From NCBI RefSeq assembly GCF_003945595.2, contig NW_024104162.1:1-64000 (forward strand): a DNA stretch of 64,000 nucleotides, given 5' to 3'. The stretch comes from Pipra filicauda (Eukaryota; Chordata; Aves; Passeriformes; Pipridae). A program made the translations under genes and the position numbers. Shown here one piece after another: positions 1-14,200 of the stretch. Below the pieces are notes generated by a model. The model did no database searches, was not told the DNA's origin, and saw nothing but the letters and a program-made list of their open reading frames with translations. Position 1 is the first letter of the stretch, and each line of letters opens with the position of its first letter.

Positions 1-3000
1 GTAGAAACTGATCTTCAAGTGGGATTTTCACAGATTGTCTACAGGGACATTTTATAACAAGAGTAGTTTTGGCTTCTGGGGATTACACTGCACAATGAAA
101 ACAAATGTCAAAGTAAATCCCCAAATTAAAAAAACACTTCTGGTATTGATCCTCAGACCTACCAATCAACCCTCCTGCCCTCTGCAGATTCTCAAATACT
201 TTTCTTCATCTGAAACCTTTTAGAAATATTTTCTTCAACATAATCTTAAACTACTGGCTGAAGTTCAACACACGTTTCAGCAACACATGTGGAATTTATC
301 CACAGCTTATGGAACTTCCACAGGCCAAGGAAGGAAAATTCCTAACTGTCCATCCATGTTTACAATCTGAATTTATATTTATATTATGTTGAAAATCTGA
401 AGATAAGTACACTAGCTGTGTCTTCAATAGTCTTACATGTGTCTGAATTGATTATTTTGAATTTTTTAAGTACGCACTTCTAATCTGGTAATAATTTTTT
501 AATATATAGCACTACAGCATCAAAGGTTTACTTTTTTTTTTCCTATTACCTGTTGCCCAAGTCTCTGCTCAAAGATTTTTTTGATAGATTGGTTATCAAT
601 AAGTACAGAAAAGGCAGTTTTGTTAAGTTCTACTTTTTCAAAATGTCTATTAAAGTTTATGTTCAGGTACATAAAAATGACCACTTTAAGAAAATGCAAT
701 TTCTGCCTTTTTCCTAGATATGCACAAGAGAAAAAAAGGTCTCTGAATTGTGTGAAGCTTATAATATGCTATATATTTTGCTAAAGGCTGAATATTCTTG
801 ATGTTGTAGCTATTAGCTACACTCTATCTTGGCAAAATCCACCTATAATTAGAGAGGCAGAGAAATGCCAAAGGAAGTACCCATGAACATATCACTAACA
901 CACATAATTGTGCAATCTACTGTGCTGGGTTCTCTCTATCTGCTAGTACATAACTCCTGCTTTATCAGGGTGAAACTATCTAATATGTACATGAATACTA
1001 ATTTTCTCACAAATTGACCAAATTTAAGCTTAACCACTCAGATACAAAATTTTACAGTCCCCAAGGAACCGACAGTTTGAAACCAGAAGCATAAAATACC
1101 ATAGGCTAGTTTTCAAGCAATAAATTGAGAAAACTGGCGTGAATTACTGCTTTAATTGTAGAAAATTTATGTTAAAATAAGTTTTTAAGTCACTAAAACC
1201 ATAATTAGTCTCTATTCTGCATCTTCCACAAACAGGTGTTCATGGGAACCTTAAGGGGAGAACTTCATTCTAGCTGTAGCTTACCCCATCCTCTGAATTT
1301 GTCACTGAACTGGTTCCAAAATCTTACAATTCTTTATCGTCTTACACAAAGACCAAAAGACTTGTTGCAGCTGACTCTTATGCAGACTTGCAAACAAACC
1401 AGCTTTTGTTTCAAGATATTCAAATCTGATAGCAGAAATCTTAGAAAGAGGGAAGATCTTCACAAGCATTGCAGGCCATGTTTTATCCCTTCTCTTGTCC
1501 CTGAACGTATTTCAAAAATCCATCTACATCATATCTCATCTGTGTGTTCTGATTGCTCGTGATATTAAGAACAGGAAATCAAGGGCAGTCACCTTGTTCC
1601 CCTTATCCCCTGCCCACAACCAGAAGAGGTAGGGAGCAATTCTGCACGTCAAAGCCAGACCACCACTTGCAATTCAGACATGCCCATTGTGGAAATGAGG
1701 CAGGAATGGTGTAAATAGGCAAAATCCCTCTCTTAGCACTATCTACCCCCCCAAAATTACCAGCCTTCTAAAGATCGAAACCTACAGAATCCCCTAAACA
1801 CTGAGAATTATTAAAGCCTTCCAGAGAGGTATAGGTCCACCTTAGGATGGATGCTTAAACCAGAATTCCCTTTTAATACAATAGCTCATGATTTTTAACC
1901 TCTTAAAAGGTTGTGTTTTGACACTACATATGTATTTCAGCACTAATAATACAAAGCTTTAGGTACAAAGTGTTTATGTAATGAATTCTCTCCTGCCTTG
2001 TGTCAGCTCCATGCACTAATGCCTGTCTGCATAGCACTCATGGCTGCTTCCTGTGTCTCTGAACTGATTAAACTGCTCTGTTCATTTTTATTTGCAAGAC
2101 TTCATCTCATTCCCTAGCTTTTTCTTTTTATTGATATTATAGTTTCAAAGCGTTTGAAACGATGCAGTAGGAAATACACTGCATTAAAGGAAAAATCATA
2201 GTAAATTCATAGTAATGTCGGGTATGCCCATTGTTTAGGCCATGCTATCTTATTTTAAAAGACACAGAAATAACATATAGTAATGTGCAATGTCTTCAGT
2301 ATGTTTTGTATTTCTAGAACTATTATGGAGTTGAAAATTATATGGTGAAGCACACAAAGAAACAAATCCGAGGTTAAGGATTCACACTGACTAGCTATGA
2401 AATCTCTTGGGAGCTATTTTCAGTGAGTAAGATATCACAGACATTCACATGGCAAGAATCAGAAAGCAGTAATATTAACTAGCCAGTTTTTCTCTCTCCT
2501 TTGATGGGACTTTCTCCTGATCATGTTTTATTCATTACCTAAGACTAAATTTCCAGCCAGTACAAAGCTATTAGAAAACTAGAACTCTTGTACATCCAGT
2601 GACAAAGCATGACTGAGAAGCTAGACTCTGTTTAAAAAGTGAGATATTTACACCTGGAAAATGTACATATGTACACAATCTGTTTCACAGTACTGCAGGC
2701 ACAGAGCATTGATCAAGTTGCCTGTAGATGATGTTTGAAATCAATGAGAACTACACATTGTCTCACTCAAAAACAATGTTGTTAGTGAAATATCTCTTTT
2801 CTGCATGTGGATTTCCACCCAAAGAAAACCCAAGCTACTTAAAAGAGAATTGTGACAAATTACCCAAACATTTAAAACAACAGAAGAGTCAAAAACTTTG
2901 CCAGAAGATAAACTGGAAGAAAAGGTGGAAACACCCACAAGCTGAATAGATTAGAGCAGAATAGGGTATTAAACTTTTTAACTTTGTTTCAGGCTCATCC

Positions 3001-6000
3001 CTGCACTTTTTTTGTGACCTGTATGCATTGGACATTGCAAAAAATTTCCACAAAGGAGTGTTTCTGGACTTAGATTACTTATTGAATTGATAAATTACAT
3101 TTATGAAAACTATAATAAGTGTATATTTCACTTCCTTTGAGGCTATGTGATGAGACATATAGTAATATTATTAGGTGAACCTTCTTTTGTTTACTCCAGA
3201 GAAACAAAAGGATTTTGTTGTTGTTGTTATTAAAGCAGGTCTGAAAATCAGATTCTAAACCAAATGCACTTAAGTTCTCCATGTTATGCAAATATTTCCT
3301 TTCCCAATTCTATTGAGGTAACAGTGCTACTGGAAGAAAGATGTTCCACGCAAGAATCAAGAAAAATCCATCTCAGGAAATAAACAAGTCTCACGCCTTT
3401 AACATTTCAAGATCCTACAAAGAGACTTGAGGAATTACACACAAATTTATGACATGATACCTGTGTATTTCTTAGCTCAGTGTTTCTCAAAAAGGCTTAT
3501 CATTTTTAAGACAGAAAAAAAAAAGAAAAATTAAGGCATGTTAGATACACTATTCTCAAAAAATTTCATGATAAAGTGTTCAAGGTCCAGCTCTCCTGCT
3601 GTGATGCTTTACCTAATATATGACCATCACGTCTGGCAAGACTCGCACAGGTCTGCCCTTGATTTGTGTTAGGAAAAGCCAGAAAACCTCACAACTATTC
3701 TTCATTCCCAAGAATTAATGTGAAGTCTGGCTCCCTGATGTTTCCAATTTTACAGTGATCCAAATAACCCCCCAAAACCACACCTGAAGCATCACTCACA
3801 ATTATAGGTGATAGCTGAGGGAGACCAAAGTGAATTCCCTCCCCAGGCATCCCAGGGCATTCTCCGCCACAGCAGTGCCTGGAGTGCTGTGAGATGGGGC
3901 CATCAGAGACTCAAACCTGACCTGCAAGCACTGAGGCTGGGACATGAACCAGCTTTGAATGGCTTTTACCTGAAAAGATGGTGAAAAGCTCCACAAATAT
4001 ACCTGGTGCTACAAGCCTCGGGAACTGTTACATACTACTGAAGCTTCAAAGAAACTACAGACTTCTGAACTTCTTCAAACCTATCAGAAAGCAAGTGGGC
4101 AGCTGAATGGGTAGAGCTTCAGCCCCTACCTGAGCTGCACAAAATGGATGGCACTTCAGTTTGCCCAGAGTAAACTCCCTGAATGGTCCATGGACAATCC
4201 CACTCACTTCCTTATTACATCTTTTCCAGTACTTCTGCAAAAGGGATCGAGACTTGGCTGGAGTAAATGTAATTTGACCAGCCTGACTGCTCTTCAATTC
4301 TCAGCTGAGCTTATCACAGCCAGCCAACAGCCAGCTTATCACAGCCAGCCAACAAATACAGTCATTACATCAGGCCAGAGAATTTTAGGATATACTTTTC
4401 CCGTAACAGCTCAATACATCATTCACAAATGTAACAAGTACACTGTAGACACAAGCACTATGTGTTATAGATGCCTATAAACATAGGGGGTTTCCACTAA
4501 ACACAGTAAGGTATTATAAACAGCAACAAGGAAAGGGGGTCAGATCCCTACAGTTTACTAAGATTAAACATTAATTGAAAGAGCAATTATTATTATTTTT
4601 AATCAGCAGATGCATAGTACTCCTAGAAATCTGGTTTTCAAAGTACATCATATATCTCACATCATGTGTCTCCCCAAAAATCCTGCCTCATTTAAATCCT
4701 TAGATCACTCCTGTTACTCTTTACACAACTCCATAACAGAGGAAACATTTTCTTAAAAACATATTTTTAAAAATTCCTTTCTATACCAAGGTTAATTGAC
4801 AGGAGCTCTACAATTGTTTGGCTTTTCAACCAGTCAACCACCTACTTATCAGATTCATATCTTGAAAATAATGTGTTGAAGGATATAGTATTAAAATATT
4901 GAAACTTTAAGGCATAGTAACAAGAAATAACAGTTCTTGGTTAACTGGTTTTCATAAACTGTTCTTAGTGTGTAAATGTTTTATAGGAAGTGAACGGAAC
5001 ATAAGAGCTATACACCAGACAAGGAGTTTTCTTTCCAAATTCAAGCCATTCAGCCACGCTTCTTCCATTTGGTAGATGCATTCTCACCACAAGATTAGAA
5101 AGCCCTAAGTATAGCAGTTAAATCAAAGTTCTTGGGAATGGCTTCTATTCTCTAGTCATCACATCACTCAGAGATTTCCAAAATATTACTGAAAAAATAA
5201 GCTTAATATATTCCCTTTACTGAACTACAGTAATTACAAGTAGCTGCTCAACACTGAAATTTAATTCTCTTATATCATATTGTCAGATCAAATACTTCAC
5301 AAGCTTTTGTTGCTACATCACATGCAGTCAAATGCATGGTGATGCAATCAGGATGTAATGACCAAGGTTATAAAGTAGACGTAACACTGCCCAGGTGCAT
5401 AAAAAACGTATCATTTCCTGAACTTGATTCTGACAAAGTTCCACCAACACAAGCCTGGAGAGAGATGTGGCATTAATTTTTCCATTTTGCATATAGGAAC
5501 ATATTAGAAATAGAAATACAACCATACAAAGCATGAGAGGGTCAAATTCAATCCACTGGAAATTGTCCAGAAACACATTATATTAACCAGATCAAGGCAA
5601 AATTGGTATTTTGCACTGTAAATTGCCTACAAACACTGGGCATGGAGACACTGATGTTGTCGACAGAAATCAGCACTTCTCTACGTGGATTTTAACAGTC
5701 AGATCTCAGGGAATAATTTTTAAATCAAGCATCAAACTTGTGGCCTTGAAAACAAGTTCCCCAGTATGTGATGTAGCACTTAACCAGATCAGTTCATTGT
5801 CTTGCAAATCTCAAACCCCAAGCTCAGAAACTTAAAAACTGTAGAAACTGTCCTAGAACAAGGCTCAGAGTTTATCTTAAATAAAGGAGAGATACAAGAG
5901 AACCTTTTCTTTCCAACTGCAAGAAAAAACATTTGCTGAGGTAGTAACTCTGTAGAGGTCTTCAAATTCTACTGGGTTTTTTTCCCTCACCGTAATAGTA

Positions 6001-6165
6001 AATATTTCACGGATGCAACTGAGATGAGTAGGGCATCCTCTGGTAGAAGAGGAGAGATCCATCAGCTCTTTGTGGGAGAGCTTTATTATGCATCCTGGAA
6101 GACACAGTGCAAAAGAAGTGTACTATCTTTGATGCTTTTAAAACACATTTGAAAAATAAACTCAC
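1..6165 (-). other. ERC2: intron downstream of exon F (partial)
   Basis: This is the 5' part of the intron after exon F, starting with the donor GTGAGT. It holds a 25-bp tandem duplication (4308-4355) and a short (GTT)n run near 3218. I searched the minus strand for the expected next ERC2 segment and for the ERC1-type alternative segment (DSLRKKDDRIEELEEAL) and saw neither. Confidence 0.75.
4308..4355. repeat. 25-bp tandem duplication
   Basis: AGCTTATCACAGCCAGCCAA begins at 4308 and again at 4333, a period of 25 bp with near identity. It is intronic and has no evident function. Confidence 0.85.
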
Positions 6166-6301
6166 TTGTAAATGTTGAGAGTTGTCAGTCATATTGTCCT
6201 CTCGCCTACGAACTTCTTCCAACAGCTGTGCATTCTTTTTTTTCTCCAGTTGCTGATTGTGCTTCAGATTGGCAACCTTCTTGTTTTGATCCTTCATATG
6301 T
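6166..6301 (-). CDS. ERC2: ERC2 exon F (coiled coil, 1 nt + 45 codons)
   Basis: The exon is 136 nt. Its first base completes the split Arg codon, then it reads HMKDQNKKVANLKHNQQ, LEKKKNAQLLEEVRRREDNM and ends TDNSQHLQ in phase 0. The acceptor is GTGCAATTCTTAG and the donor CAA/GTGAGT on the minus strand. The NQQLEKKKNAQLLEEVRRRED block distinguishes ERC2 from ERC1. The frame upstream of the acceptor (the ATG in GGGTATATG... intron sequence) is not coding, and the frame beyond the donor is intronic read-through. In the known protein the next segment begins IEELMNALEK or an alternative exon; neither is in the remaining 6.2 kb. Confidence 0.97.
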
Positions 6302-6570
6302 CTAAGAATTGCACACATATACCCATTAGAGTTAATGACAATCACTTCTTTTTCAACAGAAATTAACTTTGTGACTATGACACAGAACATCTCCAACAGA
6401 CACAAGTATTCCAAGTATCAGATGTAACAATAAGACTTCATTTGATTTTCAAGATGGCAAATCAAAACATCTTTAAGTTTGTGCAGTGGTAATGCAATTA
6501 TTTGCACTTATAAGATTTTTCCCTTTTTATCATTTGCTCACAAATAGTCATACATGGTCTGAGCTCTATG

Positions 6571-6630
6571 CAGAAAAACTCTTGTAAGAGGGAGATTATC
6601 CAGAAAAATTGTTGTAAGACGGAGATTATC
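6571..6630. repeat. 30-bp tandem duplication (two copies)
   Basis: CAGAAAAACTCTTGTAAGAG plus GGAGATTATC (6571-6600) is followed at once by a copy with three substitutions (6601-6630). It lies about 270 bp upstream of the exon F acceptor on the transcript. Confidence 0.9.
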
Positions 6631-8287
6631 CAACAATCCTTACACACTCAGTGCATTCAGGAACAATTTGAAGGGGTCCTCTAAGTAGCATTAATTTCAA
6701 AGGAAGCAGGAGGTAAAGGTGATGACTAATGTATGTTGTGAAATTCTACTTTTTAAAACCTGGACTACTACAAATACAGTGGTTTGGAGGATTAAAGTGT
6801 GATGGGGTAGAAGGTCAGGTCATAAATATGCCATGAAGAATAAAGTATGCCTTTACAAATAGCTTTGTACTTGACAAAAACATTTCTACCATTTTTAGTA
6901 ATGAGACTTCTTTCTACAAAAGATTATCAACAAACAGATTTATGAGCCATTCCTAATGAAAATGAAACAATCTTTGCCACCATTAGTTTTCTATTTTTAA
7001 TACTGTACTAAATTTCAAAAATTGTTTCGGTATTTGATTATCTTTTGCTGTGGATCTTATTTAATAAGTTACCAGAGGCATTTCTGATACTGAGCATACA
7101 TCTTTTTAAGGAAGAAGGTAAATAAATTGTGCCTGGCAGTTAATGAAAAAATATCCTTGCAGTAATGCTTTCTACCTGCTTAGATTCTTACATATTATTT
7201 TCTTGATTTTCTTTGACTTTGAGGAATTTGCTCCCTTTTATCTATAAAAAATTAAGTCACGTGCAAATTCCTAATAAGATCTACTCACTAATCCTGTTTT
7301 GGCAAATGAAGAGAATATTATTCAGTGCCCAAAAGGATCACTGAAAATCTCTCCATTGCTTCCACATCAGCAGCAGTGGAAAAAAAGTTACAGAATGTAT
7401 TTCTTGCACAGATTTTATTATCCTAAAGAAACTAGGTCATTTTATATTTCCTTCTATCTCTGATTTCTTTGTCCTACCAGTGTTTTTTTCACCACTTATT
7501 TATACTGAAAAATTAACAATTAATTTGTAATCAATAAATGTTCCATGGTATTAAAAATTCTTAGAAGGCACTTCATATACAAGTTTAGAAGTACAGCACA
7601 TAACAGAAAATCTCACCTATTATAACTAAAAAAAAGTAACTTCAAGTTGCCTAAAAAAATAAAAGTGCATACAACTAGTTCAAATATACATTAGATGCTC
7701 TGTACAATTCCAAGTGAAAAACAGTTCTCTCCTGAGTCTGTCTCATAATTGTAAACACAGACTTAACCAGCATAAAACCAAAATGAATACTAGAAAAAAT
7801 TACTTTCACAACTTTATATATAAATGTGGTATTTGGCAGAAATTTTGGTGGTGCAATATGACTTTGTGCTGTTAAAATATAAATTGGTTTCCAATCTCAT
7901 GTTGAGTAAATGATAAATTCATTTATATTTAATCTCTGTAAGAAGTTCAATTTTATGCCAACGCTAACTGCTTCTTTCATCACCCCTCCCTCACACAACT
8001 TCCCATTTCAGCTTCTGTCTAATGCCACACTGAAAAGTAGAACATGGTAAAGCTGCAAAGGAAAACATCTGGTGCCTGTGATATGCAAAATCTTGAAGAG
8101 AAGGAAATAAAAGAAAGCTCTGTCGTAGACTCTCTTTATTCCACAACTGGCTACATACCTATGGAAATGAAAAGAAAATGCTACAGTTAAAAAGCCTAGC
8201 TGAGAAGTTTTCTTTTAGGCATGCATTAAATGTACAGGGGGAGTTCAGTGCAGCAAATAAATGCAAGCATATATTCCCTACTAACTC

Positions 8288-8305
8288 TTTTTTTTTTTTT
8301 TTTTT
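8288..8305. repeat. T18 homopolymer
   Basis: A pure run of T on the plus strand, with no adjacent recognisable element. Confidence 0.93.
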
Positions 8306-11163
8306 AAACAGCAAATATCAAATACAATCCCTGATCCAGTAGAATTTTTGACTTGCTTGCTCTGGTATGTTTTCATGTGGCTCTGTTTCTAAAATGCTTT
8401 TTAATAAAATAGAAGATTAGGGTAAGTAAAAAATATGCATAAGAAATAGAAAAATATTTGGGAACAGTACCCAATCAGCACAAAATATCATATGCCATGA
8501 CCATATAGGATATAGAATATCCACATACTTTACTAGTAGCTATGCTGATATGCAGAGTTGAGTCTACATTACTCTTTATCATGTGGAATTAGTTTCATGT
8601 GTTCTGCTGCACTGTTTAAATTTAAAACTCTAAGACCACAAAATTCATTAGACAGAATAAAATAAATAAAAGATTACTGCTTAAGACATACGTCTTGAAA
8701 ATCTGAAATATATGCTGCAAGGGTCTGGTCAGTAGAATTGATGTTACCATCACAAGTTAATAATCTTCTGGTACTAAAGCATATGCAGAATTATTCTCTG
8801 ATAGTGTAATTGCCCCAAAGCAGAAAGATGAAACCCTCAGCTCTCCGACCTTCCACACTGTTACAGTTCATTTTGAAGTTGGGCATCTATTATCTTTCAG
8901 TGAGCTAAATTATTTAACCACTGAGCTAGACATTACAGCTAGACATCACCTCAAACTAGTTATTATCAATACTGTGCTGCATTGGTGATTTTAAAAACTT
9001 CATGGAACTGGAAAGCCAGGCTACAAACTAGTTCTGAAGCACCCAAGTCCAGAGTGGTGCCAACATTACATTTGGCTTAAAGAAATTATGTTCTGAGCTC
9101 GTAACATTTAAGAAGTAAAAAAGCAAACTAAAAAGCAGTGTAGACGACTCTTTGCAAGATGTTTAATTATGGCCAAACATTAAAAAGCAGGGTTAATGAC
9201 CCTTTTTGCAGATAACAAATTTAAATTTGTTTGTGTTCTTATGGTTATAGACAGTCAGCAATTGTCACAGAACATCTAACAGCTTAGGACTAAAAAAGAA
9301 TTCAGAGTGAAACTAAGATGTCTTCGAAACAGAGCTAGAGTAGAGTTAGAATATAAGCACAGCTTGAATAGTCAAAATAAAAATAAACTTAAAAAACTTA
9401 AAAAACCCTAAACCACCAACTAAAAAAGGAAACAAGTTCTCTTTTGTTCCAGAATTGCAAACTGAAGGATATTATGGGCATCTTCTAACTCATTTGATAA
9501 TTCAATATCAGAGAAGTATCCAGTACACAATAATGATGACAATAATACTGGAAGTTAATAAAGAGATGAATACCAGGCATAAGAAAGAAGTCTAAATAAA
9601 ATTTCATTATTTTAGTACATAAGACATTCTCGCACTCCTAAAAACGAGAAAAAAGATTGTATAAAGAAACACACTCCTCTAGAAGCTGCCTTACTACTGC
9701 TAAAGTTGAGCTTATTAATTTTTTTAACCTAGATCAAGCCATTTCTCTCAACTGAAAATACATTCACCTTAGATATGCTACCCCAGTAAAAAAAATCACA
9801 AAAAAGTCATAATTTCCTGTTCCTCTTCCTGAATCTTTCTGATCTGGGATAATTTTTGATAATCTTTCTCAAGTCCACAGCCATTAATTTCCACCTCAGC
9901 TGGGCATAGGACTTATAATCCAGGTGTCTAAACCACAGCAAGGTCTACCTCTGTTTTCCTCAGCATCCAGCGATTTTTCCAGAAAGTGGCCTTAAAATGC
10001 CAACACTGGAATCACTAGAACATAGCAGCTCTGACTCCTCATGCTGCTGAAGAGCCATCATCTATGACTGTTAAATATTTAGATCTGAGCAAGGCAGGGA
10101 AAGGGAAAAGACCAAAAAATTCTTCAACAGCCCTGTAGCTTTCTCTCTTACGAAGAAGGCCCAAGGAACCTGGAGCCAGTAAATCTCACTGTGCAAGCAG
10201 CAAGATGACCTTACATCAATTGCACTGGCTGCTCATTCTATTCAATTTTTTGACTGAAATGTCTTTTTAAGAAATAGATCGTTGTCCTGGAGACCCAGAG
10301 CCTTGATCAGCAGAAAGATAAATAGCAAAACAGTAGCAGCATTTAGTTCTTGCTAGTATGAAAATAACTGAAATGATTCACTTAACCATGTTTGTGGTTT
10401 TCTTCTTGTTCTTCTGGAGTGGCACACAACTAGATCTCATAGGTCTAACTACAGGACATTTAATTCCTTCAGTCCAACTTCTTAAAAGAAATATTAATAC
10501 TAAGTTTCTGCATATATGTATCTTTCAGATTTCATTTTACAGTAGTGTGTGTTGTCTAAACTCCAATGCTTTCATCTCTGATAGCTATAGAAAATCACAC
10601 TATTTCATTAAATTCCCAGCTTTAATTAGCCACCTGGGGACCTTGGCCAAAAAGTTGGTAATGTCAGCCAAAAATAAGTGTTACATGCTTAGTATAGCCT
10701 TCACTCTATTTCATAAAGATTTTTTTTTTTTCCCCTCAAAGCATCCAAAAAATGCAGACATGCAAAATACACCCAAGAGCAAAATCTGCAATGTTTTCTA
10801 AAGGAATATGTCTCTGCAATAATTTTCATCACTTTAAACAGCATTGCAATGGGACCAGCTGTCTGAAAGTCAATCAAAAACTTCTCCAGTATTCTAGGAA
10901 CCTGTGCTCCTCAACAAGTTATTAAAAAAAAAAAATCAGAGCGCAAAGAATGTTTTCAGGGAAACAAACAAATAAAAAGATACCAACCCCAAACCAAACT
11001 AATCAAACCAAACTATTTTATGATATACAATTTATCCAAAACAAGTAATTTATATAAAATAGGAAGGTCTCAAAAATACATTTTAAAATTTAATCTCGTA
11101 CACGTAAATTAAAAAACATCTTCACCTATTCTTCTAGGCATGCACTGGGTAGAATATTACTAT

Positions 11164-11246
11164 TGTCATTATTTGAAAAAAATATCTTTTTTTTTTAACA
11201 TTACCACTGTCATTATTTGAAAAAAATATCTTTTTTTTTTAACATA
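11164..11246. repeat. 44-bp tandem duplication (two copies)
   Basis: The sequence TGTCATTATTTGAAAAAAAT, followed by ATC, T10 and AACAT, occurs at 11164 and again at 11208, identical over about 38 bp. The period is 44 bp. The near-perfect identity, including equal A7 and T10 runs, points to a recent duplication. Confidence 0.9.
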
Positions 11247-14200
11247 TCATCTCTTTTTCCTTTATAGATAGTCCACACCTTTACAAAGAATTCACGTATG
11301 TGAGTAAGGAAACAAATCTTAACATTTTACTAGGCACTCTGGATCTCAGTAGCTAGTCATGCAGAAGACCTGATCCTGTAAATCCCAACCATGTGAATGT
11401 CCATTCTGAACTACATTACTTCAGTAAGACTCTGGAAAACTATTCATGGTTTTCTCACTGTCTCAAAAGTGACAGTACATGTAGGTGCTTTATTGAGTCA
11501 CAACTAAACCAGCTAAGGGTAATTCTTCAAAATTCAGATCTAATTCCATTGAAATTCATAAGCTAGCATTTTATTAAGATGAGAAAAGCTAATCATTTTT
11601 TCTGGCATTTTCATGGAATACAAATATATTTGCTGTTACCCATCTATAAACCTGAAAAACAAAGAGGGGTCAGTCTCTAGCAAACTATAAACATCACAAG
11701 AGATGTTAAGAGTGTTATTGACAGAGACATTCCTGACACAAATATGCAAGGACACTGTTTATTCACCTACAACCCACAGATGGATTTGTCTGGAGAAAAT
11801 AGGTATTATCATGATAAAAAAACCTATACCTGTAATAGACTGAAATTTTCATATTACAAAGAAAACATAACACACCTCAAACAACAATAATTTTTCTAAA
11901 AGAAAGCCCTCATGTTTCACTGTTCAATTGATTTAATAAGTTAGACTCTAGTCCCTATAAGTTTTATAATATGCTAATAAAAAACTAAGCAGTGTCTTTC
12001 TGTGCAGTCATTTGCACTTAAAACTTTCATGTTGGGTTTTTTTCTAATCCAGATCCTATAACCTAAAGAATTGTTAGTATCCAAAATATCTTTTAAGATT
12101 TGGAATGTTTCCTTATTCTTTTTTACTTTCTTTTTCTTTTTCTAATACAATTATCATAATGAGAACAAACTAAAGAATATCTTAAATAACATAAAAGCAA
12201 CTATCCCAACCATTAAGAAATCAATTACTTTGACATATCCAGCATATCTAACAGAGTTCAGCTTCAAAATAACTTTCATCCTTTCTTTCTTGATGGCAAA
12301 AAATTATATTTGGACTGATGCTTTTTTTAATGATGTGGATGAAGTTCAGAAGCTAGACTGCTTGTACATTCCAGGCCAAATCATTCATCTAGCTTTATGC
12401 CCTGATATAAAAAGGCAGGGAGTAATAATCATAACAACCAGAAATAAAACAAGATTAAAATTCATTAAAATATAAAGTAATAACATTTTATAAGCATTTT
12501 GCCTTTTTCCTTGCAAAAATGAAATCTACTGAATGCAAAACTGCATCTCACCACTGTACACACTGATTTTTTTTTCTGTGAGACCCACGACTGGCAAACA
12601 TGCCACGTCATAGCAACCCAGAACACAGTCATTTATTGCCAGTGAATTACCAGTAAAGAAAAAGGAATTTTAGTATATTCCCAACTCTGCTACTAATAGA
12701 TCACATAGCTATTTCAGTTTTACTCAAGGGAGCAGGCTTGCAGCCCACGGAGATCTATAGGTCTCAAAAAACCAGAAATCGATCCTATTGCTGCATTAAT
12801 AATAATAATAATTAAAAAGCCACAAAGTCAAATAACCTTTTTTTTTAATTCTTCTTCCCCCAGCCCCACCCTTTAAATCTTAGTATTTCAACTGTTTGAA
12901 GGCTACTTTCAGATCTCCTAGGACTGATATTATGACAGTGCTTCAGTGTGACAACAATTTTGCCCCCAGATGCACCACAAAACAGTATTGTTGTCCAACA
13001 ACTCTGCCTGGTAGAAATAAAGCAAGTGTCACAGAAGTCACTGAAACATTTCTCACCTCAAAGACAAAAATGTGGGGAGGAAGGGTTTACCTAACACACA
13101 ATCTGGGAAATTTTCCAAAATCTTTATTTAAGAAGTGTTTAGTCTGACACAGTTCCCTCCAAAGCCCTGGAGAGATGCTCCAAATATCCACGTGAGGATA
13201 ATGCATGAATGAAAAAGACGTACTAAAATCCTGTTCCAAACTATGGTTCATGTCACTTTGTTTCAACACTTATCTGCACTGCAACCACTGAAACTCCAAC
13301 ACAGTGCGTTGCACTACAGTCTTCCTCAGCACATTCTTACTGGATGACACTTTACATGAACATGTGTGAAATTCATACCAGAAGACTCATCTGTCACACA
13401 TCTCTCTTGTACACCCAGGATGGTTGGGTCTTTTCTTCTGATGTTCTTTTTAAAAAAAAAATAAAATAAAATACTGCTGATGACAGGGCACTAGATGAGA
13501 AGGATATTTGATCTGATTTAATATGGCAATTGCTTGCTCAGCTATTTTATTAATTGAGACCATTAGCAATAACTGTAACCAGCAACTGGAAATAGTCTGT
13601 TGCCTGAAATCTGCAACTAAGGAGTTGCAATCCTGCTACTGATCCATCAAGTCCTTTCCAGCTGTAATCCAGGAAAGCTTTTTTTTCTTTAAAAAGCCAA
13701 CAAAACAAATAAAACATCCCCACAGAAACAAACAAAAAAAAAAAGGCAAAAAATGCCCCACCACCTCCTGACTCTGTCCAGTTTTTCTCTGCATCCAACT
13801 GCTCCGCAGCATGTCCAGCTCAGCCTGACAGCAATCAGGATCACACCTCCTCTGCAGCACTCCATGATTCATTGCAATTTCCTTCTGAATCAAATCTTTT
13901 GACTGCAACTCCTGGCTCACCCTAGAAGTTCTCAGGATCAATCCAGCCATTATCATTCAATACATAAATCAAGCTTTCCATGCTTTTGCAGTAACTTCTT
14001 CAGACCTCCAAATAAATCAGGTACACTCTGTATGATTTCTTGTTTAGACATACTAACTTCCCCTTATTATAAATTCAGATCAGAGCACTTCAATCCAGTC
14101 ACAATCATGTTGCCCAGGCATGTCGCTCCTGCATTGTGAAAGGAAACAATGGGAAAGTGGGAGAAGTGGTCCCACCAACAGCCCGATTCCTAAATTTAGT

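Noticed and set aside
6007..6165. Continuation of the exon F open frame (VSLFFKCVLKASKIVHFF...) as coding
   Set aside because: It begins exactly at a consensus GTGAGT donor, and the peptide stops resembling ERC2 there; it is intron read-through.
1..6165. Search for the next ERC2 exon (IEELMNALEK or DSLRKKDDRIEELEEAL type)
   Set aside because: No matching minus-strand peptide with splice sites was visible; the exon presumably lies beyond the window.
8948..8965. Other ACCT-started sites tested as the microexon between exons E and F
   Set aside because: All other ACCT sites in 6302-22766 failed on codon pattern or acceptor; only 17718-17729 gave S-L-x-x with AG/GT borders and correct phase.
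13550..13956. Overlapping minus-strand open frames of 82 and 106 codons
   Set aside because: The translations are dominated by low-complexity F/K-rich stretches from A/T runs, with no recognisable family and no splice-site context.
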